A stretch of 64,000 bases of DNA, from the NCBI RefSeq assembly GCF_036090055.1, contig NZ_CP107970.1, positions 4,032,501 through 4,096,500 of the forward strand. The letters run 5' to 3'. The DNA is from Nocardioides sp. NBC_00368 (GTDB lineage Bacteria; Actinomycetota; Actinomycetes; Propionibacteriales; Nocardioidaceae). The position numbers and the translations under genes are program-made. Shown here piece after piece: positions 52,507 to 62,800 of the stretch. The notes beneath the pieces were generated by a model. The model searched no databases. It worked only from the letters and a program-made list of their open reading frames with translations, and had not been told where the DNA came from. Position 1 is the first letter of the stretch, and each line of letters begins with the position of its first letter.

Positions 52507-53940
52507 TCAGTCGATGGCCTGTGCCCACGGGCTGATCCTCACCTCGGCCCCGTCGAGGATGTCGAGACCGCTCGGCCCGTCGATTACCGCGACACCGAGC
52601 GTGGTGGGCGTGCTGCCGGGCATCGCGGTCACGAGCAGCTCGGTCGTCACGTCCGGGTCGTTCGCGGTGGACATCGCCTGCCAGTCGATCACTGCCATCA
52701 CCGACTGCGCCGGAGGGACGACGACGCGCTCGGGGACCATCGAGGGTTCGTACGGCTTGACCATCACCTCGGTCTGTCGAGCGCCGGCGGCGTTCAGGAA
52801 CGCGACATCGGGTACGCCCTCGATCGCACAGGCTCTACGGCCGAGGTTGCGGGCCCGAAGCCACGCCTGCCGCGATCCCAGAGCCGCGTCCTGGCCGCCG
52901 AACGTGACCTCGAGATCCGATGGCCGGCACGGCGGCGCGGCTGGGTCGATGGGCCAGGGCGTACCGTCACCGAACGGCGGCATCGTCGTCGGCGCCGGGG
53001 TCTTCCCTCCGACCCAGCCCTCGACCCTGCCGCCGCGCGTCCCTTCGACCACGTACTCCAGCGGCTGTCCCGACCCCACGGGATAGCCCTGGTAGGCGGT
53101 CAGCCACCTGCTGACGTCGCTGATCACCTGGTCACCCTCGGCGGCCTCGATCAGGACGATCAACGGTTCGTACGGCGCAGCCAGCTGGGCCGAGGTCACC
53201 GACGGCTGCTCGGAGGCAGCCACCACGAACCTCACCGCCGCCGGATCGGGCACCTCGTTCGACCGGTACCACGCATCACCGCCACGAAGATCCACCGGGC
53301 GCTGCCGGTCGCGGGCGACCGCGGCCAGTGCGGCCAGGCGGGCCTGCGGCGCCTCTACGTCAGCCTTGGCAGGAAGCCCCGTCTGCGGGTCGGCGACGGT
53401 CGACGACACCGACGTCGCCCCGGCCTCTCGCAGCGTGACGGCATCGGCGAGCGCGTCACCGATGGCTTCACCGGGGTTCAGACCACGCTCGATCACTGTG
53501 ATCCGGGTCGGGCCCATCGTGAACGAGACGCCGGTCCGGTCAGGCCCCGCCTCCGGCGCAAGTCGGGTGATCTCGGGGCGAACCAGCCGGAGCACCTCCT
53601 TGCTCGCCGCGGCCGCCTCGGCCCCCGTCAGATCGTCCTCCAGGGACACCTCGACGCTGACCGAGTGCTCCTCACGGTCGGCCTCCCCGAAGTCCTCCCC
53701 CGGGATGCGACGGGACTCGTCGACGGCCAGCACGTCGCGTACGCCGGGGACGGACCGCCACTCGTCGGAGATATCGAGGATCTTCGACACCGGCTCCGGC
53801 GTTCTCGTCCCGGCCGCCGACACACCGGGCCGGACCCAGAGCACCGCGACCGTGCACCCGACCACGACCAGCAGGACGAGCGCGACGGCCGCGATCCCCA
53901 TCCGGACCTCGCGCCTGTGGGTGCTCCCCGGCATCGCCAC
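52507..53940 (-). CDS. Membrane-anchored DUF4232 protein
   Basis: A 477-residue protein. One N-terminal helix (MGIAAVALVLLVVVGCTVAVL) anchors it; the rest is extracytoplasmic. Around residues 60-130 is a beta-alpha segment, and the C-terminal 140 residues are a DUF4232 domain (CRPSDLEVTFGGQDAALGSRQAWLRARNLGRRACAIEGVPDVAFLNAAG) with two Cys that could form a disulfide. DUF4232 proteins are common surface lipoproteins or membrane proteins in actinomycetes with unknown role. GTG 53940 with GAGGAGG six bases upstream is preferred to ATG 53934. A long frame further upstream overlaps fadB and is not coding. Confidence 0.7.
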   Translation of the reverse strand: MAMPGSTHRREVRMGIAAVALVLLVVVGCTVAVLWVRPGVSAAGTRTPEPVSKILDISDEWRSVPGVRDVLAVDESRRIPGEDFGEADREEHSVSVEVSLEDDLTGAEAAAASKEVLRLVRPEITRLAPEAGPDRTGVSFTMGPTRITVIERGLNPGEAIGDALADAVTLREAGATSVSSTVADPQTGLPAKADVEAPQARLAALAAVARDRQRPVDLRGGDAWYRSNEVPDPAAVRFVVAASEQPSVTSAQLAAPYEPLIVLIEAAEGDQVISDVSRWLTAYQGYPVGSGQPLEYVVEGTRGGRVEGWVGGKTPAPTTMPPFGDGTPWPIDPAAPPCRPSDLEVTFGGQDAALGSRQAWLRARNLGRRACAIEGVPDVAFLNAAGARQTEVMVKPYEPSMVPERVVVPPAQSVMAVIDWQAMSTANDPDVTTELLVTAMPGSTPTTLGVAVIDGPSGLDILDGAEVRISPWAQAID

Positions 53941-54085
53941 GTACGTCCTCCTCGACCTCTGCGGAAGGCAAAGAGTCGCACAGGACGAACCGCGTCTGCC
54001 CCGCAAATGGCGAACCGGCACGGTTCCTTCACAGGATCCGTGCCGGTTCACCACATCACTGTGGAGATGGGTCAGACGGGACTGG

Positions 54086-56263
54086 TCAGGCGGGGAAGCC
54101 CTCACCCTTCGCCGCGAGGTCGCGGAGGTACTGCGTGGGGCGGAACCGCTCGCCGTACTTCTCGGCCAGCTCGTCGGCACGAGCCAGGAACGCCTCGATG
54201 CCGATCGAGCCGTCGGCGGCCTCGTAGCCGGTGATGAACTGGGCCGCACCACCGGTCTGCGGCGGGAAGCCGATGCCGAAGATGGAGCCGATGTTGGCGT
54301 GCGCGGCGGAGGTGATGACACCTTCCTCGAAGCACTTCGCCGTCTCCAGGGCCTCGATGAAGAGCATCCGCTCCTCGGCGTCCCGGATCGGGATCTGCTC
54401 CTCGGCGACCGGGAACACGGTCCCGAGGTCGGCCCAGATCGAGGTGCGCTTGCCGTCGACGTAGTCGTAGAAGCCGGCACCCTTGAGCTTGCCGGAGCGA
54501 CCCGCCTCGATGAGGGGGTTGAGGACCTTCTCCGTGGTGGTCAGTTCCTCGATGCCGGCAGCCTCCCGCGTCGTACGAGCGATCTTGACCATGAGCTCGT
54601 GGTTGAGCTCGTCGGCGATCTGCAGCGGCCCGACCGGGAACCCGGCCTGGGTCGCGGCGCGCTCGAGCGAGTAGGGCGCGAAGCCCTCGGCGAGCAGCTC
54701 CAGGCCCTCCTGGATCTGCGTGCCGATGACGCGCGAGGTGTAGAAGCCACGGCTGTCGTTGACGACGATCGGGGTCTTCTTGATCTGCTGGACGATGTCG
54801 TAGGCCTTGGCCAGCGCGACGTCGCTGGTCTCGGACCCCTTGATGATCTCGACGAGCGGCATCTTGTCGACGGGCGAGAAGAAGTGCAGGCCGATGAAGT
54901 CGGCCGGGCGGTCGATGCCCTTGGCGAGCTCGGTGATCGGCAGCGTCGAGGTGTTGGAGCAGAGCACCGCGTCCTTGTTGACGAACGGGGCGATCTCGTT
55001 GAAGACCTTCTGCTTCAGCGACACGTCCTCGAAGACCGCCTCGACGACGACGTCGACACCGGCGAAGTCCTCCGGGGCGACCGTCGGGGTGATCCGGTTG
55101 AGGATCTCGTCAGCCTTCTCCTGGGAGAGCTTGCCGCGCGAGACCGCCTTCTCGTTGAGCTTGGCGGTGTAGGCCTTGCCCTTCTCGGCCGACTCGATGG
55201 CGACGTCCTTGAGGACGACCTCCGCACCCGCACGGGCGAAGGAGTACGCGATGCCCGCACCCATCATCCCGGCACCGAGCACGCCGACCTTCGTCGCGGT
55301 GAACTTCTCGACGCCGTCAGGACGCAGCGTGCCGGCGCCGATGGCGCCGAGGTCGAAGAAGAACGCCTGGATCATGTTCTTCGACTGCTGGCCGGTGACC
55401 AGCGAGACGAAGTAGCGCGACTCGATCCGGGTGGCGGTGTCGAAGTCGACCATCGCACCCTCGACGGCGGCCGACAGGATCGCCTTCGGCGCACGCATGT
55501 CGGACTGCTTGAGCTGCTTGCGCAGGATCGGCGGGAACGCCGGCAGGAAACCGGCGAGAGCCGGGGAGGTCGGCTTGCCACCGGGCATCTTGTAGCCCGG
55601 CTTGTCCCACGGCTGCGCGATCTCGTCGGGGTTGGCCTTGATCCACGCCTTCGCGGCGGGCACGAGCTCATCGGGGGAGGAGACCAGCTCGTGGATCAGG
55701 CCCTTCTCGAGGGCAGCGGCGGGCTTGAACTTCGTGCCCTGGCCGAGGACGTCCATCAGGCCGGTCATGATGCCGAGAAGGCGGACGACGCGGGTGACGC
55801 CGCCGCCACCGGGCAGCAGGCCGAGGGAGACCTCGGGCAGACCGATGTCGTAGCGGGCGTCCAGCGCGATCCGGTGCTGACAGGCCAGCGCGATCTCCAG
55901 ACCGCCACCGAGGGCGGCGCCGTTGATCGCCGCGACGACCGGCTTGGGGAAGGTCTCCAGCTTGCGGAGGGTGGCCTTGATCGACTCGACCTCCTCGAAG
56001 ACCTGGGCGCCGTTCTCGGGCCGCACCTGGATCATGTTCTTGAGGTCGCCACCGGCGAAGAAGGTCTTCTTCGCGGAAGCGATCACGACGCCGGTGACGC
56101 TGTTCTCATCGCTGGCCGCCTCGGCGTACAGCTTCTCGACGGCCTCCGCCATCGAGGTCTTGTACAGCTCGTTCATGGTGTTGGCCGACTGGTTCGGGTC
56201 GTCCAGGGTCAGCGTGACGATGCCGTCGGCGTCCTTGTCGTAGCGGACCGCGGTCTCGCTCAT
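54086..56263 (-). CDS. fadB: Fatty-acid oxidation complex alpha subunit (hydratase and 3-hydroxyacyl-CoA dehydrogenase)
   Basis: A 725-residue bifunctional beta-oxidation enzyme. The N-terminal crotonase part (about 1-300) has FFAGGDLKNMIQVRPEN and GAALGGGLEIALACQHRIALD; the NAD-binding 3-hydroxyacyl-CoA dehydrogenase part has VGVLGAGMMGAGIAYSFARAGAEVVLKD, SNTSTLPITELAKGIDRPADFIGLHFFSPVDKMPLVEIIKG (catalytic His in LHFFSPV) and the C-terminal domain with IGFPPQTGGAAQFITGYEA. It hydrates trans-2-enoyl-CoA and oxidises 3-hydroxyacyl-CoA. It lies downstream of fadA across a 135-bp gap with competing hairpins. Start ATG 56263. Confidence 0.93.
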   Translation of the reverse strand: MSETAVRYDKDADGIVTLTLDDPNQSANTMNELYKTSMAEAVEKLYAEAASDENSVTGVVIASAKKTFFAGGDLKNMIQVRPENGAQVFEEVESIKATLRKLETFPKPVVAAINGAALGGGLEIALACQHRIALDARYDIGLPEVSLGLLPGGGGVTRVVRLLGIMTGLMDVLGQGTKFKPAAALEKGLIHELVSSPDELVPAAKAWIKANPDEIAQPWDKPGYKMPGGKPTSPALAGFLPAFPPILRKQLKQSDMRAPKAILSAAVEGAMVDFDTATRIESRYFVSLVTGQQSKNMIQAFFFDLGAIGAGTLRPDGVEKFTATKVGVLGAGMMGAGIAYSFARAGAEVVLKDVAIESAEKGKAYTAKLNEKAVSRGKLSQEKADEILNRITPTVAPEDFAGVDVVVEAVFEDVSLKQKVFNEIAPFVNKDAVLCSNTSTLPITELAKGIDRPADFIGLHFFSPVDKMPLVEIIKGSETSDVALAKAYDIVQQIKKTPIVVNDSRGFYTSRVIGTQIQEGLELLAEGFAPYSLERAATQAGFPVGPLQIADELNHELMVKIARTTREAAGIEELTTTEKVLNPLIEAGRSGKLKGAGFYDYVDGKRTSIWADLGTVFPVAEEQIPIRDAEERMLFIEALETAKCFEEGVITSAAHANIGSIFGIGFPPQTGGAAQFITGYEAADGSIGIEAFLARADELAEKYGERFRPTQYLRDLAAKGEGFPA

Positions 56264-56300
56264 TTGTTCTTCCTCACGTTTGGGCCGGCTCGGGCCGGAA

Positions 56301-56393
56301 TGTTCGTCTAGGTATGCAGGGAAGCCGTCACTTCCCGCATGGAACTCCGCTAGGGGTGTGGATGTTCGGCTGCATACCTAGCCGAACATCCAC
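56301..56393. promoter_or_regulatory. Competing hairpins in the fadA-fadB gap
   Basis: The arm TGTTCGTCTAGGTATGCA (56301-56318) pairs with TGCATACCTAGCCGAACA (56371-56388) with one mismatch. The second arm overlaps another hairpin, 56358-56371 with 56380-56393, that has perfect 14-bp arms. The two cannot form together. A small GGGAAG/CTTCCC stem lies at 56319-56336. The structure follows fadA and ends 37 bp before the fadB start, so it could set how much transcription enters fadB. Confidence 0.65.
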
Positions 56394-56398
56394 CCGGC

Positions 56399-57610
<1,212 letters not shown>

Positions 57611-57630
57611 GCGCCGATTGTGACACTAAA

Positions 57631-57641
57631 ACTGTCACAGT
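57631..57641. promoter_or_regulatory. ACTGTCACAGT operator before fadA
   Basis: The 11-bp near-palindrome ACTGTCACAGT lies 21 bp upstream of the fadA ATG. The same 11-mer occurs at 58301-58311 between the MerR gene and the acyl-CoA dehydrogenase gene. Exact recurrence next to functionally related genes supports a shared regulator, most simply the MerR protein encoded between them. Confidence 0.7.
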
Positions 57642-57664
57642 CAACAGGGTGTTGCCCAAAAGCT

Positions 57665-58258
57665 TCACGACAGATTGCGGGAGATCGTCCGGTTCACCGC
57701 GTCCTGGAAGCTCACCACGATCGCCTCGGTGGTCAGCTGCCGCAGCCGCGGGAGCACCTCCTCGAGGTGCTTGGCCTCCTCGGGGCTGTGGTGGGTGCGC
57801 CGGAACGGATCGACGACCTGGTCGCGCAGGATGACGTTGAGCTCGGCGGCGAGCTCGGCCATGAGACGTGATGTCGCTGCGTACGCCGCCGCGAGGGCGT
57901 CGCGCGGCAGCCCCAGCGCGATCAGCTCACGCCCGATCCTCGCCTGGATGTCCTCAGTCGGCTCCGTGGCCCACGAGGTGATCATCGCCCGCTGCATCGC
58001 GAGGTCCTCACGCGTGATGTCGGCGGGGAGCCGGGCAAGGTAGCGCTCGATCGCCTGCAGCGTGAACCCGTGCTCCTGGAGCGCCCTGACCAGGTCGAGC
58101 CGAGCACGGTGCTCGGGACCGTAGTAGGCCACCCGCCCGCGACGGATCGGTGCCGGGATCAACCCGAGGCTCGCGTAGTAGCGCGTGGTGCGCACCGAAA
58201 GCCCCGTGGCGGTCGACAGCTCATCGATCGTCATCAGCTCATCGGTCGTCTCGGTCAT
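57665..58258 (-). CDS. MerR-family regulator of the beta-oxidation genes
   Basis: A 197-residue MerR protein: N-terminal HTH (MTIDELSTATGLSVRTTRYYASLGLI, GRVAYYGPEHRARLDLVRALQEHGFTLQAIERYL) and a long helical C-terminus (about 100-197) with no Cys-rich metal site, so an organic ligand such as an acyl-CoA is likely. ATG 58258 is used. Operator copies on both sides (57631, 58301) and position between fadA and an acyl-CoA dehydrogenase gene indicate local control of beta-oxidation. Confidence 0.88.
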   Translation of the reverse strand: MTETTDELMTIDELSTATGLSVRTTRYYASLGLIPAPIRRGRVAYYGPEHRARLDLVRALQEHGFTLQAIERYLARLPADITREDLAMQRAMITSWATEPTEDIQARIGRELIALGLPRDALAAAYAATSRLMAELAAELNVILRDQVVDPFRRTHHSPEEAKHLEEVLPRLRQLTTEAIVVSFQDAVNRTISRNLS

Positions 58259-58300
58259 GCCAGGGACCGTAGACCAAACCATTGCCACTTCGCCAGTGTT

Positions 58301-58311
58301 ACTGTCACAGT
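58301..58311. promoter_or_regulatory. ACTGTCACAGT operator before the MerR and acyl-CoA dehydrogenase genes
   Basis: An exact second copy of the 11-mer, 43 bp upstream of the MerR start. A truncated copy, GTCACAGT, lies at 58345-58352 nearer the divergent acyl-CoA dehydrogenase. Its place between divergent genes suits joint control. Confidence 0.65.
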
Positions 58312-58393
58312 TGCTCCGTCGCCCATCACGACAATGCGGTCTGCGTCACAGTGGTGAGGCATCATTAACCGGGTACGTCTACGGAGGAGTGTC

Positions 58394-59542
58394 ATGCCCC
58401 AGAAGCCCACCATCTACGAAGCCGAGCACGAGGACTTCCGCGCCACCGCGAAGGCGTTCTTCGAGAAGGAGGTCGTGCCCTTCCACGACCAGTGGGAGAA
58501 GGACGGCATCGTCCCCCGCGAGCTGTGGAAGAAGGCCGGCGACACCGGGCTGCTCTGCTTCGACGTCGACGAGGAGTACGGCGGGCCCGGCATCAAGGAC
58601 TTCCGGTTCAACTCGGTCCTCCACGAGGAGATGGCGAAGATCGGCGCCAGCGGCCCGGGCTTCTTCGTCCACACCGACATCATCGTCCCCTACATCTCCC
58701 ACCTCGGCACGCCGGAGCAGAAGGCCCGGTGGCTGCCGGGCTGCGTCTCCGGCGACATCATCACCGCCGTCGCGATGACCGAGCCGGGCGCGGGTTCAGA
58801 CCTCCAGGGCGTACGCACCACCGCGGTCGACAAGGGGGACCACTACCTCCTCAACGGCTCGAAGACGTTCATCTCCAACGGCATCAACGCCGACCTCGTC
58901 ATCGTGGTCGCCAAGACCAACCCGGAGGCCGGCGCCCACGGCATCTCGCTGCTCGTGGTCGAGCGCGGCATGGAGGGCTTCGAGCGCGGCCGCAACCTCG
59001 ACAAGGTCGGCATGAAGGCGCAGGACACCGCCGAGCTCTCCTTCACCGACGTGGTCGTACCGAAGGAGAACCTCCTCGGCGAGGAGGGCTCCGGCTTCAT
59101 CTCGCTGATGACCCTGCTGCCGCAGGAGCGCATCTCGGTCGCCTCGATCGCCGTCGCCGCGGTCGAGCAGGTCCTCGAGCTCTCCCTCGACTACGCCCGC
59201 ACCCGCGAGGCCTTCGGCCGCCCGATCGGCCGCTTCCAGAACACCGCGTTCACCCTCGCCGAGATGGCCACCGAGGCCTACCTCGCCCGCCTGTTCCTCA
59301 ACGACGCCGTCACCCAGCTCAACGCCGGCACCGCCGACACCGTCCTGGCCTCGATGGCGAAGTGGTGGACCACCGAGCTGCAGAAGAAGTTCGTCGACCA
59401 GGGCGTCCAGATCCACGGCGGCTACGGCTACATGATGGAATACCCGATCGCCAAGGCGTTCATCGACAGCCGCATCCAGACCATCTACGGCGGCACCACC
59501 GAGGTGCAGAAGCTGATCATCAGCCGCCACCTCGGGCTGTAG
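58394..59542 (+). CDS. Acyl-CoA dehydrogenase
   Basis: A 382-residue FAD enzyme of beta-oxidation. FAD and substrate sites are AVAMTEPGAGSDLQGVRTTAV, then KLGMKAQDTAELSFTDVVVPKENLLGEE-type loops and TREAFGRPIGRFQNTAFTLAEM; the C-terminus has QGVQIHGGYGYMMEYPIAKAFIDSRIQTIYGGTTEVQKLII, where the Glu in MMEYPI is the probable catalytic base. Start ATG 58394. It is divergent from the MerR gene and shares the ACTGTCACAGT operator region, so it is probably the first oxidation step for the fadA/fadB products. Confidence 0.92.
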   Translation: MPQKPTIYEAEHEDFRATAKAFFEKEVVPFHDQWEKDGIVPRELWKKAGDTGLLCFDVDEEYGGPGIKDFRFNSVLHEEMAKIGASGPGFFVHTDIIVPYISHLGTPEQKARWLPGCVSGDIITAVAMTEPGAGSDLQGVRTTAVDKGDHYLLNGSKTFISNGINADLVIVVAKTNPEAGAHGISLLVVERGMEGFERGRNLDKVGMKAQDTAELSFTDVVVPKENLLGEEGSGFISLMTLLPQERISVASIAVAAVEQVLELSLDYARTREAFGRPIGRFQNTAFTLAEMATEAYLARLFLNDAVTQLNAGTADTVLASMAKWWTTELQKKFVDQGVQIHGGYGYMMEYPIAKAFIDSRIQTIYGGTTEVQKLIISRHLGL

Positions 59543-59656
59543 GTCACATCGGTCGGCTCGCGAGCTCAGCAAGTGGGTCGACCGAGGCAGCGCCGGGTCC
59601 TCACCGGGCCTGGCTCGACGTCGGCGCCGGACAGGTCCGTGTGCGAGTCTGTCCAG

Positions 59657-60175
59657 GTGTCGCACTCGACCGACCCGGACGCCATCCGTCTTGCCCCGAT
59701 GACGCTGGAGCAGGCCGAAGACATCACGGGCTGGCGCTACCAGGCGCCTTACGACGTGTACGACATGGTCGGCGTGAGTCCCGACGAGTTGGTCGATCCG
59801 GACGCCGGCTTCTACTCCGTCATCGCAGGCGACACCCTGATCGGCTTTCGCTCCTTCGGGCCCGATGGCCAGGTGCCGGGATGGGACTACGACGAGTCCG
59901 CACTCGACACCGGGGGCGGAATGCGCCCCGAGCTCACGGGCCAGGGACTTGGCCGGGTCGTCATCGCGGCAGGTCTCGAGTTCGGTCGGAGCCGGTTCGC
60001 GCCCGCAGGGTTCAGAGTCACCGTCGCGTCGTTCAACGCCAGAGCGCTACGAACTGTGGAATCCCTGGGCTTCGAGCGAGTCGGGACCTTCAGAGCGACC
60101 CGCAGCAACCGCGACTTCCAGGTCCTCGCCCGCGTCGAGCATCGACGACACGAGGGCCCAGAGCCGCATGTTTGA
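59657..60175 (+). CDS. GNAT-family N-acetyltransferase
   Basis: A 172-residue acetyltransferase: IRLAPMTLEQAEDITGWRYQAPYDVYDM at the N-terminus, YSVIAGDTLIGFRSFG, and the acetyl-CoA binding motif A region RPELTGQGLGRVVIAAGLEFGRS, followed by FRVTVASFNARALRTVESLGFERVGTF (motif B). It transfers an acetyl group from acetyl-CoA to an amino group; the substrate is unknown. GTG 59657 is chosen; the in-frame extension to 59573 is Arg/Pro-rich. A 25-bp hairpin follows. Confidence 0.8.
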   Translation: MSHSTDPDAIRLAPMTLEQAEDITGWRYQAPYDVYDMVGVSPDELVDPDAGFYSVIAGDTLIGFRSFGPDGQVPGWDYDESALDTGGGMRPELTGQGLGRVVIAAGLEFGRSRFAPAGFRVTVASFNARALRTVESLGFERVGTFRATRSNRDFQVLARVEHRRHEGPEPHV

Positions 60176-60207
60176 CAGTCTCGACCCAAGCAGACGTCGA
60201 ACGATCC

Positions 60208-60265
60208 GAGAAGTGGTCGATCTGGGCCCGAGACGCTCCCCTCGGGCCCAGATCGACCACTTCTC
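60208..60265. terminator. 25-bp perfect hairpin between convergent GNAT and proC genes
   Basis: A 25-bp perfect stem (60208-60232 with 60241-60265; arms begin GAGAAGTGGTCGATCTGGGC) encloses the 8-base loop ACGCTCCC. The second arm ends one base before the proC stop codon, so both genes share it as terminator. Confidence 0.85.
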
Positions 60266-60266
60266 G

Positions 60267-61055
60267 TCAGGAGAGCTCTTGGCTGCGTACGTAGGCGGCG
60301 CGGGTGGCCTCGAGGAAGGCCGCCCGCAGGCCGTTCTTCTCGAGCGCGCCGAGGGCGGCGGCGGTGGTGCCGCCCGGGGAGGTGACCTGCTCACGGAGGA
60401 CCGCGGGGTGGGTGCCGCTCTCGAGCAGCTTGGCGGAGCCGGTCAGGGTCTGGATGACGAGCGTGGTGGCGTCGTCCCTGGTCAGACCCAGGTGGACACC
60501 GGCCTCGATCCAGGCTTCGGCGACGAGGAAGACGTACGCCGGGCCGGAGCCGCTGATCGCGGTGACGGCGTCGATCTGCGACTCGGGGACGGTGACGACC
60601 TTGCCGACGGCACCCATCAGGTCGGCGGCCGTCGCGACGGCTTCGGCCGTCGCCTTGGCGCCGCCGGCGACCGCAGACATGCCCTCGCCGACCAGCGCCG
60701 GGGTGTTGGGCATGACCCGCACGACCGAGACACCGTCGGGGACGGCGGGCTCCATGGCCGAGGTTGGCACACCGGCGGCCAACGAGACCACCGTGGTGCC
60801 CTCTCGCAACGCGGACGCGATCGACTCCAGCACCGGCACGACGCCATAGGGCTTCACGCCCAGCACCACGACGTCGGCCTCGGCGACAGCCTCGGCGGCG
60901 GGCAGCGTACGGATGCCGTGCTTCTCCCGGAGCGCGGCGGCCTGCTCCTCACGCGCCTCGACGACGATGACGCTCCGGGGGGAGTGCCCCGCCTCGAGCA
61001 GCCCGGCCAGCACGGCCCCGCCCATGTTGCCTGCACCGATGATCGCGATGGTCAT
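60267..61055 (-). CDS. proC: Pyrroline-5-carboxylate reductase
   Basis: A 262-residue enzyme reducing pyrroline-5-carboxylate to proline with NAD(P)H. The Rossmann motif is TIAIIGAGNMGGAVLAGLLEAG; the C-terminal catalytic domain has VPESQIDAVTAISGSGPAYVFLVAEAWIEAGVHLGL and LTGSAKLLESGTHPAVLREQVTSPGGTTAAAL, the family's typical end. ATG 61055 is used; residues upstream to 61115 look non-coding. putA, the opposing oxidation enzyme, lies at the window edge 2.4 kb away. Confidence 0.95.
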   Translation of the reverse strand: MTIAIIGAGNMGGAVLAGLLEAGHSPRSVIVVEAREEQAAALREKHGIRTLPAAEAVAEADVVVLGVKPYGVVPVLESIASALREGTTVVSLAAGVPTSAMEPAVPDGVSVVRVMPNTPALVGEGMSAVAGGAKATAEAVATAADLMGAVGKVVTVPESQIDAVTAISGSGPAYVFLVAEAWIEAGVHLGLTRDDATTLVIQTLTGSAKLLESGTHPAVLREQVTSPGGTTAAALGALEKNGLRAAFLEATRAAYVRSQELS

Positions 61056-61169
61056 GCTCGCCAGTCTGTCAGAGCGGATGACCTGCGCGGATAAGCCCCC
61101 AAGCAGCCCAAGCAACTGCTAGGTTGCGATACCCACACCCGTACTCGCCGCTGGTCATCGGGAGGCCAC

Positions 61170-62789
61170 ATGCGCATCAGACGTACGTCCCTGCTTGCTG
61201 TGATCGCCCTCGCGGTGACGGTCGCGATGGTGGGTCCGCCCGCCTCCGGTGACGATGTGGAGCGGCGGCTTCCCTCGCCGGAGTCCGAGGTCAACGTGAC
61301 CAGCGAGCCATTCACAGGCACCGCTCCGGACGGCACCGTGCGCGGGCTGATCGACGCCCACAGCCACATGTTCATGCAGGACGGGATCGGCGGCGCGGCG
61401 GTCTGCGGGAAGGCGTGGTCGGCGAACGGGATCGCGGACGCGCTCAAGGACTGCCCCTCCCATGGCATCGCGGGTGAGACCGCGCTGCTGGAGAACCTGA
61501 CCCGCTCGGGCAGCCCGCTCGGATTCCACGACACCACCGGCTGGCCGTCGTTCAAGGACTGGCCGGCCTACGACTCGCTGACCCACCAGCAGATGTACTA
61601 CCGCTGGGTCGAGCGTGCCTGGCGCGCCGGCCAGCGCATCCTCGTGGTGCAGCTGACCAGCAACAAGGCGCTGTGCGCAATCAACCCGGGCACCCACCAG
61701 TCCTGCGACGAGATGACCGCGGTGCGGAAGCAGGCCAAGGACGCGTACGACACCCAGGCCTTCATCGACGCGCAGTACGGCGGCGAGGGCCGCGGCTGGT
61801 ACCGGATCGTCACCGACGCCGGCCAGGCCCGCGAGGTGATCGAGGACGGCAAGCTCGCCGTCGTGCTCGGCGTGGAGACCTCCGAACCGTTCGGCTGCTC
61901 CCAGAAGCTGCGGCTGCCCTCGTGCACGCGGGCCAACATCGACGCCGGGCTCGACGAGCTGAAGTCGCTCGGGGTGTCGTCGATGTTCCTGTGCCACAAG
62001 TTCGACAACGCGCTGTGCGGGGTCCGCTACGACAAGGGCACCACCGGGCTGCTGATCAACGCCGGCCAGTTCCTCACCACCGGGACGTTCTGGACGCCGA
62101 AGGCCTGCGATCCCGGCCAGCCCCACGACAACAATCCGCGCCTCGTCGACCGGCCGGCCGAGTTCGCCTGGCTGCCGCAGCCGCCGATCTATCCGTCAGG
62201 CACGGTGTGCAACCCCTACGGCCTCTCCGCCCTGGGTGAGTACGCCCTCCGCGGACTGATCAAGCGCGGCATGATGGTCGAGGTCGACCACATGAGCGCC
62301 AAGGCAGCCGACCGCACCCTCGACATCCTCGAGGAGACCGACTACCCCGGCGCTCTCGCCAGCCACTCCTGGATGGACGAGCGTTACCTCGACCGGCTCT
62401 ACGCCCTCGGTGGTTTCTCGACGATCTACGGCCACAGCACCGACCAGTTCCTGGCGGAGTACGCCCGCACCGCTCCCGTCCGTGACCGCTACGGCGCGGG
62501 CATCGGGTTCGGCTTCGACATGAACGGCTTCGGCGGCACGCCGGGGCCGGCGAAGACGCGGGTGGGCTACCCGTTCCAGAGCATCCTCGGTGACTCCGTG
62601 GTCGACCGCCAGGTCACCGGCCAGCGGATCTGGGACTACAACACCGACGGCGTCGCGCACTACGGGATGGTCCCCGACTACCTCGAGGACCTCCGCCTCA
62701 CCGGCGGCCAGGACGTGATCGACGACATCGTCCGCGGGTCGGAGTCCTACCTGCGTACGTGGGCGGGGGCACGCTCAGCAGCACACTGA
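61170..62789 (+). CDS. Secreted peptidase M19-like metallo-amidohydrolase
   Basis: A 539-residue exported protein. Signal peptide SLLAVIALAVTVAMVGPPASG is cut after ASG. The metal site starts at LIDAHSHMFMQ (HxH), with later HKFDNALCG and MVEVDHMSAKAADRTLDILEE, the layout of membrane dipeptidases (M19). The length exceeds M19 core enzymes by about 120 residues, partly in loop regions containing several Cys (CHKFDNALCG, AICDP). It may hydrolyse peptides or other amides outside the cell. Start ATG 61170 follows the divergent proC gene. Confidence 0.75.
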   Translation: MRIRRTSLLAVIALAVTVAMVGPPASGDDVERRLPSPESEVNVTSEPFTGTAPDGTVRGLIDAHSHMFMQDGIGGAAVCGKAWSANGIADALKDCPSHGIAGETALLENLTRSGSPLGFHDTTGWPSFKDWPAYDSLTHQQMYYRWVERAWRAGQRILVVQLTSNKALCAINPGTHQSCDEMTAVRKQAKDAYDTQAFIDAQYGGEGRGWYRIVTDAGQAREVIEDGKLAVVLGVETSEPFGCSQKLRLPSCTRANIDAGLDELKSLGVSSMFLCHKFDNALCGVRYDKGTTGLLINAGQFLTTGTFWTPKACDPGQPHDNNPRLVDRPAEFAWLPQPPIYPSGTVCNPYGLSALGEYALRGLIKRGMMVEVDHMSAKAADRTLDILEETDYPGALASHSWMDERYLDRLYALGGFSTIYGHSTDQFLAEYARTAPVRDRYGAGIGFGFDMNGFGGTPGPAKTRVGYPFQSILGDSVVDRQVTGQRIWDYNTDGVAHYGMVPDYLEDLRLTGGQDVIDDIVRGSESYLRTWAGARSAAH

Positions 62790-62800
62790 CGAGCAGGCGT

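Noticed and set aside
53366..56311. A 981-residue reading frame on the plus strand opposite fadB
   Set aside because: Its product is Gly/Asp/Arg/Leu-rich low complexity, typical of antisense frames in GC-rich DNA; the opposite strand encodes conserved FadB.
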